Part shown: positions 42,798 through 52,408 of the stretch, piece by piece
How the letters are laid out: each line of letters opens with the position of its first letter
How positions within the stretch are numbered: the first letter of the stretch is position 1
Source of the DNA: Scilla litardierei
Taxonomy: Eukaryota > Streptophyta > Magnoliopsida > Asparagales > Asparagaceae
Length of the DNA: 64,000 nucleotides
Direction of reading: 5' to 3'
Assembly (NCBI GenBank): GCA_030789695.1
Contig: CM061142.1
Location: 145,051,637-145,115,636, forward strand
Notes under the pieces: generated by a model
The model's input: only the letters and a program-made list of their open reading frames with translations
Databases searched by the model: none
Told to the model about the DNA's origin: nothing
Translations under genes and position numbers: made by a program

Positions 42798-42863
42798 GAA
42801 TTAGTACCCAATATTTATGTTTGTTCATCATCAAAACCAAATCAGGGGAATCAATACTCAACA
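42798..42863 (-). repeat. M 3' LTR, proximal piece
   Basis: On the minus strand begins TGTTGAGTATTGATTCCCC and is cut after 66 bases by element A. It resembles the first bases of A's LTR (TGTTGAGTATTGG, then TGATGATGA-CAAACATAAAT), which ties M and A to one lineage. Confidence 0.88.
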
Positions 42864-43764
42864 TTCTCCCCCTTTTTGGTGATGACAAACCAACATAAAT
42901 ATAAATCAATAATAATGAGATAAATTTAATTTACTTACTCCCCCTGCATTGATGACTCGTTAGTTTCATATTGAATAATAAACATAAGCATCAAGCAGAA
43001 GTGAAAAGTATAAAACAAGATCCAACTATTGAAATATAGGATCGGAATCCATAAATTTTTGTATCTTCACTCCCCCTGAATCTAACATATGAAATTAGAT
43101 TCACGGTAATTGTTTAAATTATCATTTAGCACCAAGTCATTATTAGTCATTATGAATTCTCTCCCCCTTTGGCATTATCCAAAAAGAGCAGGACGAAGTC
43201 AACGGCAACAACTATGGCTAAAAGAAAATATAAACAAGAGAGGTGAAGACTCTAACAATGGTCCAAATGACACCAAGGAAAATATCGAAGAAAACAAGGT
43301 GTGTCAACTAGACCATAGTCAAAAAGCGAAAAGAGAAATCATCAAAAAAAAACAAAATCAAATCAACGTATTGCTGAAAGGAACATACTCTCTAATATCA
43401 ACATTTTTAGCGAATTGAGTGCATGGAAAACAATTCATGTTTTCATACAAACAAAGCTATATAGTCAACAGAATCGTCGAGCGACGAAGTAAACATCAGA
43501 GACATAAGTACAATGTGCAAACAGAGACGAACTGCAACAGGATGTTTATACATATATAGATACAGCAAAAAAGGATACATCCAGCCAACAAAAAATAGCT
43601 ACCATCAGCAGATAGCAGTATACGGTGCACAACATATAACACTCCAACATACATCAAAATGTATCACAAAACATACAAAACAACCACCCATCTATCCAAA
43701 CCCCACTCTCTCACAACTAGATGGATCATCCAAAGAGTGCAAAGGAGAGTCCTCCAAGGAAGAC
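42864..43764 (-). other. M 3' region with four polypurine tracts
   Basis: On the minus strand GGGGGAG occurs at 43161-43167, 43070-43076, 42938-42944 and 42866-42872, the same number and similar spacing as in A. The last tract abuts the LTR start. No gene is seen in the rest. Confidence 0.85.
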
Positions 43765-45243
43765 TCAGGAGGCAGAGGCAGGATCTGCACCAGCAGCAGG
43801 CTGTGCAGACGGAGTGGTGGTCTCGGGAGCAACGGAGGTATCCACCGAAGGGATTGTGGCAGCAGGAGTGCTCTCGGGAGCACGAACAGAAGAAGCACCA
43901 ACAGAAGTACCCTCGGGGACACGAATCGGAGAAGCTGCAGCATGCTCCTCATCCTCAGCAGCATCCATGGCCTCCTCGTCAGAGACAGTCGGAGGAACCT
44001 CAACACCCAAATGATCACAGATGCGAGCTAGCATCTCCTCACATCGCATGATACGAGCTTCCTGACAGCTCAAGGAAGCTGAAGAGGCAGCGTGAGATGA
44101 GGAAGGAGGAACAGAAGGGGTGGTCCGCTGAACGTGACGCAAGGCCGCAAGAGACTTCTTGACGGAGGTCGCGTTCAAGGGAGGACCCAAGGGACGCTGA
44201 TCGTCAGGAGGGAGAGGAACTCCGCAGTGACGAGAGACCAAAGTCAAGAGGCACGGATAAGGAATATGCGCGGCCTTGGTCGACCTCCTGATGCACTCAA
44301 ATGAATCCATCTTGTCCAGAATGATGCGAGCCCAATTGATCTCGCTCCCATCAAAAAGGGCATAGATGAGCTTCAGGAAGGGCTGGGAAGGCAAGCTGGA
44401 AGAGCCGTACTTCGGGAGAAGGCATGACTTCAGAATCAAATTCAGGACCCATGCATTCGGTTTGAAAGACTTGGAGGGGACGCCAATCATGGCGGGAGGA
44501 ACGACGTGAAAAATCTCAGCGAGGAGGGATTGATCGAGATCATGGATATTATCCACATAGATGTCAGAAGGGAGCAAACCAGAAGAGGAGACCCCAAGTA
44601 TCTGTCCTAAGATCTCTGCAGTGAGGACAACAGGTGTTCCCAAAACAGTGGTCTCAATACAGTGCTTGTCATCATACTAACCCCGAACTCGATTGGCATA
44701 GAAAAGTTTGACGAGCCGAGGGTAAGGATGAGGATTCGCCTTGGGATCATGACGAAGATAATCAAGGAGCCCACTATAGGATAAGAGATCAACGAGCTTA
44801 GGAAAATCAGAGAACTGGACATAGTGCTCGAGGATCAATGGGCAATGCTCGATACGGTTGTAGGCGGCTAGACACAATGGGTCATTGCGACATAGAGAGA
44901 TATCTACTCCACCAGAAGGCATGGGATCCTTCCCCTTGGATTGATGAGAGGAAGTGTGAGTGGGAGGGGTAGGTTCCTTCTCGGTAGCCTCAGTCTCCGG
45001 GATATAGTCATCGTCGGAGCCAGAGGATGGCGAGGGAGCGCGGTAGGGTCCAGAGGTCAAGATCTTCTTGAATTTAGGCTGGGGCTTGGGTTTAGATGAG
45101 GGTTCGGGCTTGGAAACGACAGCCCTCTTCTTTTTGAGTGGAGGCAAAGAAGATGATGCAGAAGTAGGCGACGAAGGTGGCGGACGAGCGGTTTTGGAGC
45201 GGTGTTTGGGAGGATTAGGGTTGGATGTAGCTTCGACAGTCAT
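43765..45243 (-). pseudogene. M env-like ORF, one in-frame stop
   Basis: ATG at 45243, TGA at 43765; 493 codons in one frame with a single TAG at 44677 (codon 189). Order: basic Ser/Pro/Lys-rich N-terminus (KHRSKTARPP, LKKKRAVVSK), core (CRNDPLCLAAYNR, LVKLFYANRVRG, INWARIILDKMD, HIPYPCLLTLVSRHCGV), then an Ala/Pro/Glu-rich tail. Length and motif order match A's ORF (about 483 codons). No clear signal peptide or strong membrane segment is visible, so a membrane envelope role is doubtful. Function is unknown; expression may use the palindrome-rich region just upstream. Confidence 0.82.
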
Positions 45244-46027
45244 CGGGGAGGGACCGGAAGGGTGTATGTGGATTCGAGTTCTTGCTATGCAATCAAGACG
45301 AACCAACAACAAAATCGAACGAGATCGAACGAAAAATGAACCATAAATACGGAGAGAAGGGAGGACATACCCTAGGAAGGAGGAGATGCGACCCTGGAGG
45401 AAAGAGAATGGCTGGCGAGGACAGGATGTAGCAGGAGACGGTCGTGGACGGTGGAGACAATGGAGGGATGCGTCGGTTTAGAGTTTTAGGTAGGAGGAAC
45501 GCACCGATTAGAAACGCACCGATTAGAATGAGTTCTAATCGGTGCGGAGAGAGTTTAATCGGTTTAAGTAGGGCCAAAGACCAGATTGTCCTTGCCCAAT
45601 TAGTCGGTCTGAGTTCAAGAGCTGACCGATTAAAATGTGTTCTAGTCGATCGACAAGTAAACTTGGACCGACTAAATGGTAAACATCAAGTGGGTCAAGA
45701 ATTTGGGCACGAACTAGTCGGTCGGAGTTCAATGTCTAACCGACTAGAATGAGAACTAGTCGGTCTAGAAATGAACTGGGATCGACTAAGTGAGTCCAAA
45801 AAAATTGAGAACTCGAAATTTTGAGTTCTCTCCAAAGAGCACTTGGACAAACCATCTAAAAACTCTCATACGCACTTATTCTACTCCATAAATCCAGAAA
45901 ACCACAAACATGACGCGCAATTTAAAAAACAATCATAAATCCAGAATAAATAGATAATATCACAACAAGTCTAGCATGAGCTTAGGAATATCATTATCAT
46001 GCAGAATAATATAAGAAAATATGAATC
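45244..46027 (-). other. M region between pol and env-like ORF
   Basis: No ORF with a recognisable domain. Holds the AGTCGGT array (45530-45790). Corresponds to 37734-38637 in A without the Helitron. Confidence 0.7.
45530..45790. repeat. AGTCGGT palindrome array upstream of M env-like gene
   Basis: About ten TAGTCGGTC / GACCGACTA-type units plus ACCGATTA/TAATCGGT variants, many in inverted pairs. The same motif as in M's LTR (3865-4115 and 14878-14935), not the CAGTCGACTG motif of A/B. Confidence 0.82.
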
Positions 46028-49000
46028 CTAAATCTCGGATTCACCCATAATCCCCAATTCTCGACGTAACCGCAAAAAGGTATCTTCCTTGAGTGGTTTC
46101 GTGAAAATATCGACGATTTGCTTCTGGGTTTCAACGTACACTAAAATGATGTCCTTTTTTGCTACATGATCATCTAGAAAATGGTGACAGACATCTATGT
46201 GTTTGGTACGTGAGTGGTGTACCAGATTCTTAGAGAGACATATTGCACTTAGGTTGTCCACCATGATAGGGCAAGTATCACAGTTTATACCGAAGTCTTT
46301 AAGTGTGTGTCTCATCCAAAGAACCTGTGCACATGCAGCACCGACGATGATATATTCTGCCTCAGTGGTTGAAAGTGATACGAAATTCTGCTTCTTGGAA
46401 AACCAAGAGACAAGGGAATTTCCTATAAAATGGTAAGGGCCACTTGTACTTTTCGTCGGATTTGCATCCAGCATAATCTGCATCACTATATGAGATTAAC
46501 TCATATGTGCTTGACTTTGGATAGAATAATCAGTAGTCGAGTGTGTGACTTAAATAACGGAAAATACGTTTAACCGCTATTAAGTGTGATTCCTTAGGTT
46601 GTGACTGATACCTAGTACAAACACATACGGCAAACATTATATCTGGCCTACTAGCAGTAAGATATAATAGACTACCTATCATACCTCGATATAGACGAAT
46701 GTCTACATCTTTGCCGCCTGTATCTTTATCAAGATGTGTAGTAGTGCTCATTGGTGTCTTCTTGCTAGAAGCATTCTCCATTCCAAATCGCTTTAGCAGC
46801 TCCACCGTGTACTTGGTTTGGTGGATGAAGATTCCATTGTTCATTTGGTGAATTTGGAGTCCTAAAAAATATTTGAGCTCACCTATGTGGCTCATCTTGA
46901 ACTGATCCTTCATGACATTAGAAAACTCTTCGCAAAGAGTGAAGTTAGTAGCACCGAAAATGATATCATCTACGTAAATTTGAACTAAAATGATATCATG
47001 ATTAGCATACTTAACAAAAAGCGTTGAATCAACCTCACCCATTTTGAAACCCAAATCCAAAAGAAAGTTCTTTAGGCGGTCATACCAAGCGCTAGGAGCT
47101 TGTCTCAGACCATAAAGTTCTTTCTTTAGTTTGAAAACATGATTCAGAAATTTTTCATTTATAAACCCCGGAGGTTGAGAATCATATACTTCCTCAACGA
47201 CATCTCTGTTTAAAAACGCACTCTTTACGTCCATTTGAAAAAGTTTGACATCTTTATGGCATGCAAATGACAATAATAGTCTAAAAGACTCTAATCTAGC
47301 TACAGGTACAAAAGATTCCTCGAAATCAATACCTTCCACTTGTCTATAGCCTTACGCAACTAACCGGGCTTTGTTTCGGATGACATTTTGGTTCTCGTCT
47401 GTCTTGTTCTTGAAAATCCACTTCGTTCCTATAACGTTGTGGTTCTTCGAAGGCAACAGAACTAGCTCCCAGACCTCATTCCTCTCAAACTGAATGAGAT
47501 CTTCTTCCTAGGTAGGATCCAAGAACTATCTTCGCAAGCTTCATTGATATTCTTTGGCTCCACAGAAGAGACAAAAGCACACTGAGCGAAGAAATTTAGT
47601 TGAGATCTTGTTCTGACGCCATCTTCCATGTTGCCAATAATTTGCTCATGGGGATGGTCACAAACTGTTTGAAGATTTCTGGGAACACCCTGGTCACTAG
47701 GAACATTCTCAAGAGATTCATTAGTAGGGTTAGTTTCAACAGAATCAATAGCATTAGATTAATCAACAAAATCACTGACTACTTCCATAGAATCATCGTC
47801 ATCGATAATTCTAGGAGGGACAAAATCTTCATTAAATGACACATGAAGTGATTCCTCGATCGTTAAGGTTCTTTTATTGTATATCCGGTAGGCTTTGCTA
47901 CAGGAGAAATATCCAACAAATATCCCCTCATCGGATCTTGGATCAAATTTGTCCAAACTACCATATGTGTTCTTGATAAACCATTTTGCACCAAAAACTT
48001 TAAAATGTTTAACTTGAGGTAACCTACCAAACAACAATTCATAACAAGTTTGTTTAGTGTCGGGCCTCAAGAGAATCCTATTAAACACATAGCAAGCGGT
48101 ATGTACCGCTTCTGCCCAAAATTGATGGCCAAGGTGGCTATAATCAAGCATAGTTCGAGCACATTCCACTAGCGTCCTATTTTTTCTCTCAACAACACCA
48201 TTTTGAGGGGGTACGCGAGGAAAAGAAAAGGTGCGAGTAATACCAACTTCATCACAGAAATTTGAGAAAAACTCGTTCTCAAATTCCCCTCCAAGATCAC
48301 TACGAATAGTGACAATGGTGGTTCCAATGAGATTTTGTACTTTCTTAACAAATACTGTGAAGTTTTCAAAAGCATCATTTTTATTAATCAAAGTAAATAC
48401 CCAAGTAAATCTAGAAATGTCATCAACATTGACAAGTCCATATCGGGCATTCCCTAATGAAGCAACTCTAGTTCGCCCAAAAATATCTAGATGTAAAAGC
48501 TCTAGAGGCAGTTTAGAGGATATGCTTTTCTTAGGTTTGAATGACGATTTTGGAAGTTTGCCTTGTTGACACGAGTCGCAAAAGATTTTCTTTTGAAAAG
48601 AGAGCTTAGGGAATCCTTTTATAGAATTTAGCTTGGATAGTTTGAAAAGTGTTCCAAAATTCACATGACCAAAACGTCGATGCCATAAGTGTTGCTCACT
48701 TGTGTTGACAATAAGACATTGTTCATGGGAATTTGGAATATCTAAGATATATATATCCTTATGGCGTGTGCCAGAGAACAACACATTATTATTATCAATT
48801 CTTAAAATATGGCACATTCCTTTCTCAAAGATAACTTTGTAACCCTTGTCACAAAGTTGACTTATAAAGATTAGATTGTGATTTAAGCCTTTAACAAGGT
48901 AAACATGACTTATAAGGGGTTTAGAAGGGTTACCAACTTTACCAACACCTATGATGGTTCCACTCTCGTTGCCTCTGAAGACCACTCGGTTTCCATTTTC

Positions 49001-49060
49001 AATGGGTACCACTTCGGATAGCAGCTAAGCTTTACCAGTCATGTGTTTTGAACACCCGCT
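46028..49060 (-). pseudogene. pol: M pol (broken)
   Basis: Minus strand. Order: protease DSG (about 49047-49055), integrase zinc region (HRRFGHVNF to CDSCQQGK), catalytic Asp in LLHLDIFGR and RSDLGGEF and Glu in VVERKNRT, reverse transcriptase from about 47340 ([19 protein letters not shown]), RNase H (STTEAEY) and tail DIFTKPLKED, stop at 46028. Breaks: TAG near 49027, frameshift(s) between 47759 and 47340, TAA near 47353, TGA near 46530, one-base frameshift near 46448. More decayed in frame than A, in line with greater age. One Arg replaces the Pro usual in the LDIFGP integrase motif. Confidence 0.9.
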
Positions 49061-50376
49061 ATCAAGTATCCACCCGTTCTTGGAGCCAAATTTGGATTTG
49101 TTGCTCCTTTTCTTTTTCTTGAGTACCTGATGATAAAAATATCGTATCATGGTACCCAAGGTCATTGGGTCCTAAGGATTCGACCTTTGGAAGCCAAGTC
49201 CAATTGGACTTAGACTTACCAATGTAATCATCATTGTGCACAACATCCATAAAATATGAGTTTATGTAGGCTTGTTTCTCATGCATGCTAGTGTCCTTCG
49301 GGCCCCAAATAATGAATGTCTTGGGAGCCCTATTCCTATTGGGAACATGCACATTTTTTTGATTTCTACGTGGTGCATGTGTTCTACGAGGAAGTGGCCT
49401 AGTGTATGCATGTTGTGCATAAGCATGCAACACATGATGAAATGGTGGTGGCAACATATGATATGGTGCATGATAGTAATCATTCATGTAGTAATGATGT
49501 GGGTGAACATATGCATGTGAGGGAACACGTGCGTGAGTGTCTCACTTGGTGTGCACGTGCTCGAGGACGTGGAGCACAGAAATCATCATAAGCATGAACT
49601 TGTGGAGTAGGAGGAGTGTTCCTACGTGGCATATTATTTGTGTACATAAATGCATGACCCTTCTTTGGAGGTCCACCCAAATTGGGTTTCTTTCAAAACG
49701 GGGATGTGTACTTAGTGGAAGTACCATTGGTAGATGAACTACCAATGGGGTGTTTACTCCCACTAGTTGAGGCATCGGAGGATGGCCTTACAACGGTGGT
49801 GGAGGATTTGGATGAATTTTCCTTTTTATACCCCAAGCCAATGCGATGATTGGCCGAAAGTAAGTCATTCAGAATATTATCCAAATGATCCTTGCCTTTG
49901 TTGAATTTTTCAATCTGGCCTAATGTGGACTCATATTTCTCAGTAAGAGAAAGTATTTTAGTATCCAAAGTGGACACTTGCATTGTGAGTCCACAAACAT
50001 GTGACTTGAGATTCTCATTCTCAATACTCAAAGTTGAGTTTCGAGAAATCAAATCCGCTATCTCATGTTCATCCGAATCCTCAATGTTAACATGTTCAAG
50101 TTGAGATTTGAGATTTACAATCTCAGTTCTCAAGGCTTTAACAACGGTGTCGTTGTTGGTGATGACAGGTTTAGGTGTGGTTTGAAGACTAGTTAGCTCA
50201 TCTTTGATTTTAGTATATCTATTTACTAGCTTAGAATACTTAGACCAAATCTGTTCATTGGCTAATCTAAGGTCATCCATAGTTAACTCTTCACCTTCAT
50301 CCCGCTTTCGTCTGAAGCGCTCTCTCGATCATGTTGCTCTCTTGCCATGAAGCACAAGTGTGCTTTCTCCACTTGT
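49061..50376 (-). pseudogene. gag: M gag, C-terminal part (truncated)
   Basis: Minus strand from the truncation point at 50376. It begins within the acidic stretch (AHLCFMAREQ, matching A's AHMCFMALED), then a Leu/Ser/Lys coiled-coil region (50280-49860), a His/Tyr/Pro-rich linker (49487-49260) and the IWGPK motif, as in A and B. The CCHC knuckle and N-terminal Gag domain are missing. Frameshifts separate the parts. The linker is shorter than in A but keeps the His richness. Confidence 0.85.
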
Positions 50377-50377
50377 T
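50376..50377. other. Head-to-head junction of M and B
   Basis: Left of the junction is M gag on the minus strand (equivalent to about 18165 in A). Right of it B is collinear with A from 17374. Both elements lack their 5' LTR, PBS and gag start. No LTR, TSD or filler of more than a few bases lies at the joint. Confidence 0.85.
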
Positions 50378-52408
50378 CTTCATTGTGCGTTGGACTCGAA
50401 TGAGTTCAACAAGATATGCACATGTAAGAGTGCATATCAAATTTGGAACCATCTCATCGTTACCCACGAGGGAACGAATAAGGTAAAACTTTCAAAGTTA
50501 TAAGTTGCCGTGCAAAATTTCGATTTGTTTCATATGCAGGACAATGAGAGCATTGCATCGATGTACGAACGTTTTACCGACATCATCAATGAATTGGAAG
50601 CCTTTGACTAAATATATTCCAAACTGGATAAGGTAAGGAAGATCATCATGGGAATGACCTCCAAATGGGAAAGAAGAGAGATCGACATCGAGGAGGTCAA
50701 TGACTTGAAGAACTACACCGTGGTGAATCTTATCGGTACTCTCATGTCTTACGAAGTAAGATGGGAGAACCGATTGAAGATTCGAGCCATCATGAATTCT
50801 TCGGAGGCCAAGAAGAAAGCTTTGGCATTCAACGCCAATTCATCATCCTCCGAAAGTGAAGCCGAGAACGAGATGGATTTGGGGGAAATGGCCCAAATGG
50901 CGAAGAATTTCCAAAGCTTTTTCCGCAAAGGTAAATTTTCCTCCAACAAACGTTGTAAGTCTACTAATGCTACTTTCTCTCTTTGCGATAAATGTAATAA
51001 GCCAAGGCACATCAAGCGGGATTGCCCAATGCTAAAGAACAAAGAGAAGTGGAAGGCACCGAAGTACCACAAGTCCGATAAGAACAAGAGAGACAAGAAG
51101 AAAGGACTAGTAGGTACATTCGACGAATCAAGTGAAGAATCATCGAGTGATTCCGATGATGAAAAGGGTGAGAGCGCCCACATGTGTTTCATGGCACTAG
51201 AAGACCCACTCTCTGATGAGAGTGATTCTGACACGGACGACATCGAGGTAACAATGGATAAACTTCGTATTGCTAATGAAGAACTAATTGCTAAATACCA
51301 AGCTTTAATGCTTAGATACACTAGCTTAAAGAAATCAAATATTAGCAAGTCATCCATTCTATGCATTATCAACAATGACACCATTGTTGATACTTTAACT
51401 CTTAAGAAAGCAAGCTTAGCTTCTCAAAATGTCACATTGAGAGATGAGGTGAATTCCCTCAAATCTCAACTATATCCAACACATCCTAAGGATAATAGTG
51501 ATCTAGTTACACGACACACACAATTGGATTTAGAGAATGATTCTATTAAAACCCAAGTGCACGAGCTCAAAGCACGGGTGTCCACCTTGGATACCAACAT
51601 TTCTTCTTTAAAGGAGAAATATGAGCTCATGTCCTCCCGTATTATGAGATTCAATAAGGGAAAAGGACAATTGGATGATTTGCTTGCAAACCAATTTCCG
51701 GACACACATCGTGTTGGTCTTGGATTTGTAAAAGCGAATGCATCAAATGATCGCTCCTCCTATAGTGGTGTCAATATAGATTTTGTGAGGCCTTCCTTCG
51801 GTGCATCCACAAGTGGTGTCAAAGACACTATAGGTAGCAAACCTATCAAGAAAGTCACCACTTCACCTTCTTTTCCTTTTGGCAAGAAACCCACTAAGGG
51901 TGGAAACCAAAAGCAAGGCCATGCTTACATGTACACTAACACTCATCCACGTAGGAAACCTCCTACTTCACAAGTGGATAATCATGACACATTTTAGGCT
52001 CCGCACCCACGGACACGTACACAACCACACATGAGAAATACTCATGTACGTGTTCCTATACACCCGAATGCTCATACGCATCATTCTTTCATGTATGCTC
52101 ATCCTCCACATGTCATGCATGATCCATATGCTTCATATAATATGCATGTTCCCAAGCATACATATCATCCTAGAATGTACAATGCATATCCTCCACCACA
52201 TCTCTATGCTAGAAATCATGTTCCTAAGAAGCATGCACCACATAGAAATCCAACACATATGCATGCAACTAAGAATAGGACTCCCAAGATTTACACTATT
52301 TGGGGTCCTAAGAACACTAGCCTAAATGATAGAAATGCTTATGTTGATTCCTATTTTCGTGATGTGATTAGAAATAGTAATTATTTTGGGAAGCGGAAGT
52401 CCACTTAG
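50377..52408 (+). pseudogene. gag: B gag (truncated, broken)
   Basis: Starts inside Gag without ATG. Stops at 50501, 50609, 51995 and 52406 are shared with A. Unlike A it stays open through 50648-51994 (449 codons), because A's stop at 18620 is a Tyr codon here. CCHC knuckle near 50983-51024, acidic Ser stretch, coiled coil, His/Tyr-rich linker (52031-52400). Confidence 0.9.

Larger units (their letters stand above)
3068..50376 (-). mobile_element. Element M: nested, 5'-truncated Sirevirus
   Basis: A minus-strand Ty1/copia element of Sirevirus type. In element order it has a partial gag (from 50376), pol (to 46028), a palindrome array (45790-45530), an env-like ORF (45243-43765), four polypurine tracts (43167-42866) and a 3' LTR (42863 to 3068). 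The LTR is interrupted by a solo LTR (4121-14872) and by Sirevirus A (15263-42792). The net LTR is about 1.5 kb. The 5' LTR, PBS and N-terminal half of gag are missing: the sequence switches at 50377 to the plus-strand gag of element B. It differs clearly from A/B at DNA level but has the same gene order. Confidence 0.85.
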
